Source of the DNA: Parapedobacter tibetensis
GTDB taxonomy: Bacteria > Bacteroidota > Bacteroidia > Sphingobacteriales > Sphingobacteriaceae
Direction: 5' to 3'
DNA length: 64,000 nucleotides
Assembly (NCBI RefSeq): GCF_024704835.1
Contig: NZ_JAMXBE010000006.1
Span: 514-64,513, forward strand
How positions within the stretch are numbered: position 1 is the stretch's first letter; each line of letters begins with the position of its first letter. The position numbers and the translations under genes are program-made. Below, piece by piece: positions 37,334-45,990 of this stretch. Under the pieces are notes generated by a model that was not told where the DNA came from, searched no databases, and worked only from the letters and a program-made list of their open reading frames with translations.

Positions 37334-38818
37334 ATGAAAACACTAAATAGATTTAGTCATCCAATGAAAAGGTGGTTTGCTGTTGCAACAGTAGGTTTTA
37401 CTTTGCTGCTAATGAGCGCTTGCGAGAGTTTTCTTGACGAACAACCAGTTTCGGATCTTTCAAGTGATAAGTTTTGGAATACTCCAGATGATGCACGACT
37501 TGGGGTGGCCGGTATTTACAGTAGGGTCCAATCCGTTTTTAGCGTCGATTACATCCGTTGGGGGGATGCGCGTTCGGATAATTTTACGTATAGTGGCACT
37601 GGAACGGCCCAAATAAACATGTCTGTCAATGCCTTGAATTCTACCGAGGCAAGCGCCAATTGGTCCAATTTGTATAAAGCCATTGCGCAGGCCAATCTGG
37701 TCATCAAGTACGTGCCGAAGATCGAGGGGCTCAATGAAACAACCAAAAACCACTACTTGGCCCAAGCACATGCCATACGTGCCTATATGTATTTTTTTAT
37801 CATACGGCTTTGGGGGGATGCCCCCATCTGGTTGGAACCTTACGAAGATATCAATGAAGACCCCAATCGGCCGCGGGATACGAAAGAACAAGTTATCCAA
37901 GAAGTCATCCTGCCAGACCTGAATCTAGCGCTGGATTTGGTCGATCGTTTAGAAACCAATGTTTGGAAAGTGAATTTAGGGGGTGTTTTGGCCATGCTGA
38001 CCGATGTGTACATGTGGATGCATGATTATGAGCGGGCATTGGAGGCTTCGGCTCGATTGATGGAACTCAATCGCTATAACCTGGCCCCCGGAAGCCAATG
38101 GAAAGAACTGTTCCTTGAGCCTTCCACAAGTAAAGGCAATATCTGGAGTCTCCGGTGGGATTATGTACAGGATGGTCCAGACGAAACCTCCCGATTGATC
38201 GGGGCAGGTAACCTCGATCCGATGTATGTGATGGATTTGGCCGTCATCGAACGTTTTCATCAAGACCCGAAGGACATCCGTGCTCACCTGACCTTTGACT
38301 CCTTATTGTTTGATGGAGCCCCCGATCCCAATGCGCGAACCAAAAGACTTGGGAAATTTGCCGTCAGGAATGCCGATGGCACGTTTGAGTATCCACAGAC
38401 CACACAAAGTGAATATAAATTGACTATGTATCGCTATGCTGATATCTTGCTGCTCAGAGCGGAAGCACTGAATAAAACCGGAGATAAGACCGGCGCATTT
38501 GCGTTGCTCAATGCTGTGCGTAGCCGAGCAGGATTGGATCCCTTGGATGAAGCGGATTATGCTGATGAGCGGGAAGCGGAAACGGCGATATTGGATGAAC
38601 GGCAATTGGAATTGTTTGCCGAAGGTAAGCGGTGGTTCGATTTGGTGCGAACAAACAGGGTGTTGGAAGTCATGGATCCAGTGGTTCGCGAACGCCAGGA
38701 AATATTGGGAATGACCCCGAACGGATTTACTGATGAACGCAAAATTCTGTTGCCAATTCATCGGAATGTGTTGATCAATAATCCTAAATTGGAACAAAAT
38801 CCAACGTATTCGCACTAA
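37334..38818 (+). CDS. SusD/RagB family nutrient-binding lipoprotein (pair 2)
   Basis: This 494-residue lipoprotein has a leader ending LLMSAC followed by ESFLDEQPVSD. SusD helices are plain: KAIAQANLVIKYVPK, AQAHAIRAYMYFFIIRLWGD, YADILLLRAEALNKTGD, LLNAVRSRAGL and LDERQLELFAEGKRWFDLVR. It starts 11 bp after the SusC stop and forms the outer lid of that transporter. Confidence 0.95.
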   Translation: MKTLNRFSHPMKRWFAVATVGFTLLLMSACESFLDEQPVSDLSSDKFWNTPDDARLGVAGIYSRVQSVFSVDYIRWGDARSDNFTYSGTGTAQINMSVNALNSTEASANWSNLYKAIAQANLVIKYVPKIEGLNETTKNHYLAQAHAIRAYMYFFIIRLWGDAPIWLEPYEDINEDPNRPRDTKEQVIQEVILPDLNLALDLVDRLETNVWKVNLGGVLAMLTDVYMWMHDYERALEASARLMELNRYNLAPGSQWKELFLEPSTSKGNIWSLRWDYVQDGPDETSRLIGAGNLDPMYVMDLAVIERFHQDPKDIRAHLTFDSLLFDGAPDPNARTKRLGKFAVRNADGTFEYPQTTQSEYKLTMYRYADILLLRAEALNKTGDKTGAFALLNAVRSRAGLDPLDEADYADEREAETAILDERQLELFAEGKRWFDLVRTNRVLEVMDPVVRERQEILGMTPNGFTDERKILLPIHRNVLINNPKLEQNPTYSH

Positions 38819-38885
38819 GATTAGGAGATAACCCGGGAATGTAGAACCGGTAATCAGCTAACAATTGTTAACGTTAAACTATACA

Positions 38886-39605
38886 ATGATGGACAAGTTA
38901 AAGATACAAAATAGCCTATCGCGTTACTTGGCGATTGCGACGTTGGTACTATCAGTTTCAGCATGTACCTTCATGGGGCTGGATCTCCAAGAAGACCACA
39001 AACATAAAGTCACGATATTGGAACCTGATATCCATATGACCGCTTGGGAATTTATCAACAAGCCATTGGAAGATACATTGAGAAGCTTTGAATTAATACG
39101 TGATGCAGTGGTTTATGCTGGACTGGAAGAAGAATATTCAAAGCCAGGCCGCACGTTTCTGGTATTTAATAATCAATCCGTCTTGCGGTACGACAGCAAT
39201 GGCGCCGTCAATTCAGGTTGCTATTTTGGCAGGGAGGGGGTACCTGAGCTCGACGAAAATGGGGATCCTGTCCTTGATTCATTAGGCCAACCCATAACCT
39301 GCCCGGGGCGTAATTGGGAAGATTATCCGGTCGAACAAATACGAAACCTCTTGCTTTACCATATTGTGGAAGGAGAATATTCGTATCATAACCTGGGCCC
39401 AGACAATACCATTGCCCAATCACTGTCACCGGTTGATACAGCAAATAAGGTTCATTTGCGAATTGAAAATGATAGGAATGCGAAGCTTCGGGTCAACGAT
39501 TTTCACGGTACCATCCAGTCTTCTATTGCCCGCACCGCTAACCTCAAGGCAACCAATGGTTTTATACATGTATTTGATACTTATCAGCGATACGGCGTTC
39601 AATAA
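38886..39605 (+). CDS. Fasciclin (FAS1)-like lipoprotein
   Basis: About 239 residues are read from the ATG at 38886; a second ATG follows directly. The leader ends VLSVSAC. The body is FAS1-like: ELIRDAVVYAGLEEEY, a RTFLVFNNQSVL strand in place of the usual TVFAPTN, IRNLLLYHIVEGEY, and the closing LKATNGFIHVFD, a hallmark of the domain. FAS1 lipoproteins often follow SusC/SusD pairs in Bacteroidota and probably bind glycan or other surface partners. A Cys-Pro stretch in the middle (about 114-140) is an insertion relative to short FAS1 domains. Confidence 0.75.
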   Translation: MMDKLKIQNSLSRYLAIATLVLSVSACTFMGLDLQEDHKHKVTILEPDIHMTAWEFINKPLEDTLRSFELIRDAVVYAGLEEEYSKPGRTFLVFNNQSVLRYDSNGAVNSGCYFGREGVPELDENGDPVLDSLGQPITCPGRNWEDYPVEQIRNLLLYHIVEGEYSYHNLGPDNTIAQSLSPVDTANKVHLRIENDRNAKLRVNDFHGTIQSSIARTANLKATNGFIHVFDTYQRYGVQ

Positions 39606-39622
39606 GGTGTTATTTTAAGTAG

Positions 39623-40927
39623 ATGCGGATCAATATAAGAAAGGTGCTATGGCTTGTTTTGCTTGTTTTCCATGCAGGAGGTGGGTCTTTATATGCTCAA
39701 CACCAAGCGACAGATTACCAAGTGGTTGCCGACGATGCAGCTTGGTGCTGGTTTTCTGATCCAAGGGCGGTTTACCATGCGGGAGTGCATGAGCGTATTT
39801 ATTATGGATATATAACGAGCAGGGGAGATGTGGCAATTGGTTCAAAGGATTTAAATACGGAGGAGATAATCTCCTTTGTGCTCCATCAGGAACTGCAGGT
39901 GGATGACCATAATGTACCTTCCATTTTGGTATTGCCCGATGGGCATATACTGGCATTTTATACCGAGCACAATGGGCGCTTTTTTATATGCAAAAGTAGA
40001 CACCCTGAAGATATCAGTGCTTGGGAGGCGGAACGTATCATCCCATTCGGAGGCTCAAAAATCACCTATTCTCATCCGGTTATGTTGGCAGAGGAGGGTA
40101 ACCGTATATATGTATTCTGGCGTGGGAGCGATTGGCGGCCTGCTTTCGCATTTAGCGACGACCTTGGTGATACATGGAGTGAGACAAAAGTCTTGATCGA
40201 TAGCAAAGGAACAAAAAACCGACCTTACCTCAAAGTCAGTTCCGATGGCCAGAATCGGATAGATTTTGCCTTTACGGATGGGCATCCGGCCATCGAGCCG
40301 ACAAATTCCATTTATCATACCTATTATGAAAATGGGGAGTTTTACCAGACCGATGGTCGCCACATTGCTTCTATCACTGGGTTGCCCCTTTCACATAGCG
40401 ATGTACAAAAAGTATATGACGGTGCGGATAGTGGTATCAGGAGTTGGGTGGCGGATGTGGCGTCGGGCAAGGATGGACTTCCGGTTATTGCGTATACACG
40501 CTATCCTGAAGACATAGATCATCGGTATCATTATGCTCGTTGGGATGGAAAAAGGTGGCAGGATGAAGAGATTTGTAAGGCGGGAGGGCGGATGCCGGAA
40601 GTGAAAATCGGCGAAGATGTTAGGGAACCTCATTATTCCGGAGGCATTGCTATCGACCATAGCAATCCGGAAAATGTCTATTTGTCCCGCGAGATCAATG
40701 GAAGATTTGAAATCGAACATTGGAAAAAAGAAAAGAAACGATGGCAGGTCAATAGGTTGACAGTGCAATCAGACGTAAACAATATGCGTCCCTATGTAAT
40801 CACATTACCTATGGATAGATCTCCGATTGTGCTATGGATGACAGGACGTTATAACCATTATACCCGATTTAATACCATGTTGCGCATAAATGAATTGGCC
40901 GAAAAAAAGGATGAGCTGGAAAATTGA
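39623..40927 (+). CDS. Secreted BNR_4-type beta-propeller, candidate polysaccharide lyase
   Basis: This 434-residue protein has a signal peptide ending SLYA. A propeller of the BNR_4 type follows, with ADDAAWCWFSDPRAVYH, IYYGYITSRGDVAIGS, VDDHNVPSILVLPDGHILAFY, FWRGSDWRPAFAFSDDLGDTW and HYSGGIAIDHSNPENVYLSR. BNR_4 proteins include ulvan and rhamnose-glucuronate lyases (PL24/PL25/PL27 group), and the His and Arg residues in the second and last blades would suit that. Placement in a lyase family needs a profile search. It lies 17 bp after the fasciclin gene in block B. Confidence 0.75.
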   Translation: MRINIRKVLWLVLLVFHAGGGSLYAQHQATDYQVVADDAAWCWFSDPRAVYHAGVHERIYYGYITSRGDVAIGSKDLNTEEIISFVLHQELQVDDHNVPSILVLPDGHILAFYTEHNGRFFICKSRHPEDISAWEAERIIPFGGSKITYSHPVMLAEEGNRIYVFWRGSDWRPAFAFSDDLGDTWSETKVLIDSKGTKNRPYLKVSSDGQNRIDFAFTDGHPAIEPTNSIYHTYYENGEFYQTDGRHIASITGLPLSHSDVQKVYDGADSGIRSWVADVASGKDGLPVIAYTRYPEDIDHRYHYARWDGKRWQDEEICKAGGRMPEVKIGEDVREPHYSGGIAIDHSNPENVYLSREINGRFEIEHWKKEKKRWQVNRLTVQSDVNNMRPYVITLPMDRSPIVLWMTGRYNHYTRFNTMLRINELAEKKDELEN

Positions 40928-40969
40928 CTCCGTTTTCTCAGTAATGTATAGTGCATAGACAAAAAAGCA

Positions 40970-43345
40970 ATGGGCGATTATACTAGACAATGGACTAGAC
41001 GAAAAATACTCACAGCTTTCGGCCTGGGTGGGTTGGCACTTGGTCGTGTAAGCGGCAAATCCCCGGTTTTGGATAAAGAGGCTGGGCTTGATACATTCCA
41101 TACCGTACAATCCATGGTCAATAGTTTTGCATTGCGAGAAGGGAATATTGTACGCACACTAGGTTATCGTGAAGTTGGCGACCTTGGAGGGGCTATGTAC
41201 AGGATAGTTAAGGAAACAGCTGGTCAAGATGACCAAGGTGTTGGAAGGTTACGGTTGGCCAACGGCCAAATGGCCGAATTAATCAATGCGGATGCGGTTA
41301 ATTACCAGATGTTTGGTGCCATTGGCGATGGCCATAATGATGATGGGAAACAGGTGAAGGAAGCACATGATTATGCCAATCGCATGCAAATCCCAGTAAT
41401 TAACATGCAGGGTGAATTCTGGATCAAGGAAACAACGGACATCATCATCCAGACCAACGTGCAATGGGGCCACTCTGTATTTTACATTGACGAAAGCTTC
41501 AATTCCCGAACGGCGCCCCGGTTTACGATAAAAAGCAGGAAAACCAAGAAAACCATCGAATGGGATGCTGCGACGAAGCGTAAGTTTCTCGATGCATTGA
41601 AACCTGGTATGCAGATTTTTCCTGAGCTCGCTCCTTTTCGAAACTCGCTAATCAACGTACGCGATGAAAATGATCGCATCGGATTCCGTGCTGTCAAGCG
41701 TGACAGAGAACAGTCAAACGCTAGGGAAGAACTGTTTTATGTAGAAGAACATGGCCGGATAATTGGCGATATCGCATGGACATTCAACGATTATACCAGC
41801 TTGGTGGCCTATCCATGCGACGACAATTATTTAGTGGTTGATGGCGGCACATTCTATTTATCTGGTAGTAGTCCTGGCCGGAATTATGAGGGATATTGGA
41901 AAAACGGCTTCAGCGTTACCCGTAGCCGAACAATTATCAGGAATCAATGGGTTGGGCTGGAAGAATCTGGTCGCGACAAGGCTTCGGATCCTAGATCCGG
42001 ATTTTATTCGTTTTCCATGGTGTATGACATTACGTTGGAGAATGTGCGCCTGCTGCCCTGGGAAAAAGATCGAGGAAATAGCCAAGAAAACGTGCCTGCG
42101 GGGACCTATGGGATTAGTGCTTCGCGGATGATCAACGGTACATTCAGGAACGTGACGGCTGAAGGTGGTCCAGTTCATTGGGGTGTGTTTGGAACGAATG
42201 TCAATAAGAATTTCAGGATTTACCAATGCCGATTAAACAGGGTGGATGTCCATTTTCATTGCTGGAATCTACTCATTCAAGATTCAACCATTGGTTATCG
42301 TGGTATTTCCGTAACGGGGGGTGGCGATTTAGTGATTGAAAACTCCACCTGCCATAGCAGGAATTTCATTAATTTCCGAAGGGACTATGGAGCAAAATGG
42401 GATGGGAATATCCGGTTGAACAATTGCAGATTCATCCCGGCTTCCTATGATCCAACTGGCGTGCTGGCTTTCATGCCCGCTGATTTCAATTATCGGTACC
42501 CCATCGGGATTGCCCGGTCTATTCATGTGGAAGACCTGGTCATTGATTTCAGTGCTGTCCCATCATCTACCGCCCCATGCTGGCTGGTCAGCACCTCCGG
42601 TTTCTCCAAAACAAGTACGGGTGCACGGTTATTTTTCCCGGAAAACCTAATCGTTAAGAATGTTATGGTCATCGGAAGGGAACAGGGGATACGGTTAATG
42701 GAAATAAGCAATCCCGAAAGCTATTTCGTCCAAAAGCTGGGGATGTATGATGAGGTGAGCATAACGACCAATTCCCGGATATGGTTTGAAAACATCCAAT
42801 TAGAAAAACTGAGCGGCGCATCACAAGGAAATCGGCGCGAATCCCACTTGTCCGTTAGGTCAGTGGGGCCGGCTACTTACCTTGATGGTAACAGTCTGTA
42901 TCTCGATATCCGCATTCACGACTGCCAGAATTTCGTTGGTGTTTTTAACGGATGTATCGCCCGTCTTGTTATCAACCATACCACGGTTGCAGCATTACAC
43001 TGTACAGGAACAGATGGCATGTCAGGGTCAGTATCTTTTCAGGATTGCGCCTTCCTACCAGTTTTTGAAGTCGAGAAGCCCGATTTCTATCGTTTAGCTA
43101 CTACACTGGGAACAAGCTTCGTGAACTGCATGGTGCATGTGCCCAAGATAGGTGGTGCACTTCGCCCTGACCTGTTGAGCGGTTTCGACTTTATTGCCAT
43201 CAATAAGTTTTTGAAATACAACCATGTGAATACCCGTCTAGGAAGGGATTTGATCAAGTACTGCGAAGATGCGAATGAAGTGGTCAGCAACGCATTCATC
43301 GCCATGTTGAAAAACCATCATGACATGGAGGATAATCATGGGTAG
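40970..43345 (+). CDS. Exported right-handed parallel beta-helix protein (pectate-lyase-like)
   Basis: This 791-residue protein has a Tat-like leader (TRRKILTAFGLGGLALG). A short start domain contains ALREGNIVRTLGYREVGDLGGAMYRI, a form common in pectate_lyase_3 and tailspike proteins, followed by MFGAIGDGHNDDGKQV. Repeating beta-helix rungs fill residues about 290-700 (DITLENVRLL, GTFRNVTAEGG, FRIYQCRLNRVDVHFH, LLIQDSTIGYRG, LVIENSTCHS). It probably binds or cleaves the polysaccharide imported by SusC/SusD pair 2. The active site cannot be assigned by eye. The next, truncated gene begins inside its last codons. Confidence 0.75.
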   Translation: MGDYTRQWTRRKILTAFGLGGLALGRVSGKSPVLDKEAGLDTFHTVQSMVNSFALREGNIVRTLGYREVGDLGGAMYRIVKETAGQDDQGVGRLRLANGQMAELINADAVNYQMFGAIGDGHNDDGKQVKEAHDYANRMQIPVINMQGEFWIKETTDIIIQTNVQWGHSVFYIDESFNSRTAPRFTIKSRKTKKTIEWDAATKRKFLDALKPGMQIFPELAPFRNSLINVRDENDRIGFRAVKRDREQSNAREELFYVEEHGRIIGDIAWTFNDYTSLVAYPCDDNYLVVDGGTFYLSGSSPGRNYEGYWKNGFSVTRSRTIIRNQWVGLEESGRDKASDPRSGFYSFSMVYDITLENVRLLPWEKDRGNSQENVPAGTYGISASRMINGTFRNVTAEGGPVHWGVFGTNVNKNFRIYQCRLNRVDVHFHCWNLLIQDSTIGYRGISVTGGGDLVIENSTCHSRNFINFRRDYGAKWDGNIRLNNCRFIPASYDPTGVLAFMPADFNYRYPIGIARSIHVEDLVIDFSAVPSSTAPCWLVSTSGFSKTSTGARLFFPENLIVKNVMVIGREQGIRLMEISNPESYFVQKLGMYDEVSITTNSRIWFENIQLEKLSGASQGNRRESHLSVRSVGPATYLDGNSLYLDIRIHDCQNFVGVFNGCIARLVINHTTVAALHCTGTDGMSGSVSFQDCAFLPVFEVEKPDFYRLATTLGTSFVNCMVHVPKIGGALRPDLLSGFDFIAINKFLKYNHVNTRLGRDLIKYCEDANEVVSNAFIAMLKNHHDMEDNHG

Positions 43346-43646
43346 CATGGCAACACGTTTGGCAGCTTCCTTATGGAAAAACATGCGGGCATTGGCACCG
43401 GGGATTGTCACGGCTGCGATTGTATTTGGCCCGAGTAAAATTACCATCACATCCAAAATAGGTGCCGATTATGGATATAGCCTACTGTGGATTGTCGTTG
43501 TAGCTATCTTTTTTATGATGGTGTTTACAGCAATGGGAGCGCGTATTGGGAATTTCTATAAGGGGCTGCACGATCGTGGCTGCGAAAATTATAGGGTAAC
43601 GGGTAGACAGACCGTGAGCATTATATGTTTAAATCAAGCGGATTAA
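43338..43646 (+). pseudogene. NRAMP-like transporter, truncated after about 72 residues
   Basis: From the ATG at 43338 the product begins like the NRAMP-like part of the gene at 52827: APGIVTAAIVFGPSKITITSK, then SLLWIVVVAIFFMMVFTAMGARIG. After ARIG the similarity stops and about 30 unrelated residues lead to a TAA at 43644. Only two of the usual eleven or so membrane helices remain, so transport is impossible. The break is near 43550. It overlaps the end of the beta-helix gene by eight bases, which suggests it was once the next gene of that operon. Confidence 0.75.
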
Positions 43647-43786
43647 TAGCCAGTCTTCGCAAATATAGGATGAATAGCGATGATGTAAACATAAGGTTTG
43701 TAAAAGAAAAAGTTTCCCGCTTAACCAATTATATGCATAAATATTAAATTATGTTTGGATTATTAAAATTAAATTATTTATATTGC

Positions 43787-43798
43787 GGTTACGTAAAC
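43787..43798. promoter_or_regulatory. Operator-like palindrome GGTTACGTAAAC
   Basis: The 12 bases differ by one pair from a perfect palindrome and resemble the site at 34145-34156 in the right half (GTAAAC). It lies in the interval between the end of block B and the lost SusC remnant. Confidence 0.45.
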
Positions 43799-44044
43799 GA
43801 TGTGAGTTTTTCGAATATAAATCGTTGCGGGCATTGGCTACAAATTAAGTTAGGAAAGTTTGTTAGCTATTTCCCGGCCAAGCTAACCGGTTCAATTTCG
43901 ATCAGGCAAGTGGCTTCAAACTGCGCGACCCGCATTGAAATATCGAATCCAGATGGATAGTTTAATTTTGAATATACGCCAACAATTATAAACATCATGA
44001 TTAAGTACATAGCGGGAGAAATGTGTTTGTTGTTTTTTAATCCA

Positions 44045-44070
44045 TTTTAACGGTAACGTTACCGTTAAAA
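44045..44070. promoter_or_regulatory. Perfect 26-bp palindromic operator (core GGTAACGTTACC)
   Basis: Left arm TTTTAACGGTAAC (44045-44057) is exactly complementary to right arm GTTACCGTTAAAA (44058-44070) with no spacer. The central CG and the symmetric halves are typical of LacI-family operators. It is the best version of the motif found at 21578, 31619 and 34145. It lies about 330 bp before DegT gene 2 and 154 bp before the SusC remnant, so it may have belonged to the lost SusC gene. Confidence 0.75.
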
Positions 44071-44223
44071 ATGTAATAGATATAACTTGTTGTTTTTCAA
44101 ATGTATATTATTGATTAATGGCTGCCTGCACCATGGATAGACATGGCCTACGGTGATGTGGCTTTTATGTACAAATGGAAATAAGACTCTACATACGTAA
44201 AATTTGAAAATAAAGCGGAGATC

Positions 44224-44316
44224 ATGAGACTATCCGTATTGATGATGCTTTGGATGTATGCGTTGACCGTCTATGGACAAGACCTAACGATCTGTGGCCG
44301 TTTGTGCGATTGGTAA
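44224..44316 (+). pseudogene. Leader remnant of a lost SusC gene
   Basis: The 30-codon frame encodes a signal peptide (MRLSVLMMLWMYALTVYGQ) followed by DLTICGRLCDW and a stop. The end resembles the universal SusC start after the leader, in which QDLTISGRVTD opens the regulatory-like domain. It is therefore probably the 5' stub of a deleted SusC gene rather than a functional short gene. Confidence 0.5.
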
Positions 44317-44398
44317 AACGAATCCAAAATCCCGGCTGGCAGTAGGAAGCACAACATTGATTGAATGATTTAAGTGGAAACAATTAACTATTGACAAC

Positions 44399-45757
44399 AT
44401 GAAACACGATGGACTAAACCGCCGCAACTTTATCGGTAAAGTTGGGTACGGCACTTTAGCAGCACTTGCAGCAACCTCTATTCCTTCTTACGGGTCAATT
44501 TTTTCAAAAGATACGGACAAGCTTGCTATTTTTGGCGGGAAACCGGTGAGGGGCAACAAGCCGTGGCCAAGGTGGCCGTACGTCGATGAAAAAATCGTTG
44601 AAAAGGTGACTGAAACGACCCGTAGCGGTATTTGGTGCCGCATCCAGTCGGCTACGGGAACCGTGCCAACTTTCGAGCAGGAGTATGCCAAACTATTGGG
44701 CACATCATATTGCGTAGCCACAGGCTCGGGCACACAAGCACTCAGTACCTGTGTAGAAGCATTGGGTATTGGCCCGGGAGATGAGGTGATTACTTCCCCG
44801 TATACCGATATGGGTACCGTGTCTGCTATCCTCACCAGCCGGGCACTCCCGGTACTGGCCGATTTAGACCCTGATTCCTACCAATTGGATCCCGATGATG
44901 TCGAAAGGCGCATCACCCCCAATACAAAAGCCATTATGCCGGTACACATCATGGGACAGCCCTGTGAAATGGACCGCATCATGGCCATTGCCAAAAAGCA
45001 CAATCTCCGGGTTATCGAAGATTCCTGCCAAGCCCAGCAGTCGATCTACCGAGGACAGAAGCTTGGTACGATTGGAGATTTAGGCTGTTTCAGTTTTCAG
45101 AGTTCGAAAACAATGCCATGTGGAGAAGGGGGAGCGATCGTAGGCAACGATTATGATCTGATGGAACAATGTTTCACCGTGCAGAACCACGGTACTTCTC
45201 GGCAGGGTAGGCACGTCACGATTGGCCCCAAATATCGGATGAACGAATTTGAAGGTGCCGTCTTATTGGGTCAGCTGGACGGTATCGTAGACCGCTATAA
45301 TAAACGCAATGAAAATGCACGGTATTTGACGGAAAAGCTCAAGGATTTTCCCGGATTAAGACCCCAAAAACTCTATGAAGGCACGGAGAGCGGCTCCTAT
45401 TACCTATATGCCCTGTCTTACAAGGAAGCGCATTTCAACGGTGCTACCCGCGCTCAGTTCTTGAAAGCCTTGTCTGCCGAAGGAATCGGATTAAGCCCAT
45501 ATATCTCAAATGGCTTGCATAGAGAACCCTGGATAGACCACATCGTTGGCCTTGATTCCTATAAAAAAATGTACGGTGAGCAGCGCCTCGAGGCATTTAA
45601 GGCTGGCATGGACCTGCCCAACTGTGATCGGGTCTGCAATGAAATGGCCATGTTGTGGGCGTCCGGGCCATTATTGGCAGAGCGAGAAGATATGGATCAT
45701 ATCGTGGATGCCATTATGAAAGTATACGAGCATAGGGACCAATTAAAATCAATATAA
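44399..45757 (+). CDS. DegT/DnrJ/EryC1/StrS-type PLP aminotransferase with Tat leader (copy 2)
   Basis: This 452-residue paralogue of the protein at 21737 has a Tat leader (LNRRNFIGKVGYGTLAALA). Key residues are kept: ATGSGTQALSTCVEALG, IEDSCQAQQ with Asp208, and SFQSSKTMPCGEGG with the Schiff-base Lys237. DPDSYQLDPDDVE and MPVHIMGQPCEMDRIMAIA match copy 1 closely, but the region around 265-275 lacks an insertion seen in copy 1. It stands apart from ceramidase genes, before SusC/SusD pair 3. It probably acts in the periplasm on a keto-sugar or related amine. Confidence 0.92.
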   Translation: MKHDGLNRRNFIGKVGYGTLAALAATSIPSYGSIFSKDTDKLAIFGGKPVRGNKPWPRWPYVDEKIVEKVTETTRSGIWCRIQSATGTVPTFEQEYAKLLGTSYCVATGSGTQALSTCVEALGIGPGDEVITSPYTDMGTVSAILTSRALPVLADLDPDSYQLDPDDVERRITPNTKAIMPVHIMGQPCEMDRIMAIAKKHNLRVIEDSCQAQQSIYRGQKLGTIGDLGCFSFQSSKTMPCGEGGAIVGNDYDLMEQCFTVQNHGTSRQGRHVTIGPKYRMNEFEGAVLLGQLDGIVDRYNKRNENARYLTEKLKDFPGLRPQKLYEGTESGSYYLYALSYKEAHFNGATRAQFLKALSAEGIGLSPYISNGLHREPWIDHIVGLDSYKKMYGEQRLEAFKAGMDLPNCDRVCNEMAMLWASGPLLAEREDMDHIVDAIMKVYEHRDQLKSI

Positions 45758-45776
45758 GGGAAGTGATGCGGAACGC

Positions 45777-45947
45777 ATGAATCCCGCTATACTCCTAAAA
45801 CAATACAGCGATGTATCCGCTTTTGAAAAGCATCGCGAAAAAATCGCCTCCACTTTGGACTGGCTGTTGGGCGACTCGGGCAGTATGTTGAGCGACTTCA
45901 TTAAAAGTGCATTAACCAAAGTTTTAAACCCAACAATACAAACTTAA
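45777..45947 (+). CDS. Hypothetical 56-residue protein
   Basis: A frame from ATG 45777 to TAA 45947 encodes a charged, helical peptide (LKQYSDVSAFEKHREKIA, then LDWLLGDSGSMLSDFIKSAL) with no leader. It lies between the second DegT gene and SusC pair 3. Composition is protein-like, but no family was recognised and no ribosome binding site stands out. It could be a real small gene or the 3' remnant of a deleted one. Confidence 0.35.
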   Translation: MNPAILLKQYSDVSAFEKHREKIASTLDWLLGDSGSMLSDFIKSALTKVLNPTIQT

Positions 45948-45990
45948 CGATTTCCACCGGAAACGCCTGTATTGTTCATGAACTAAAAAA

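Larger units (their letters stand above)
43647..44398. other. Gene-poor regulatory interval with remnants
   Basis: This 750-bp, A/T-rich stretch lies between the truncated NRAMP-like gene and the second DegT gene. It contains two operator-like palindromes (43787-43798 and the perfect one at 44045-44070) and the leader of a lost SusC gene (44224-44316), listed separately. A 69-codon open frame at 43751-43960 covers the first palindrome and has no leader or family features, so it is not called. The rest holds nothing I can identify. Confidence 0.6.

Noticed and set aside
43751..43960. 69-codon open frame
   Set aside because: It covers an operator-like palindrome, has no recognisable family features and lies in A/T-rich intergenic DNA.
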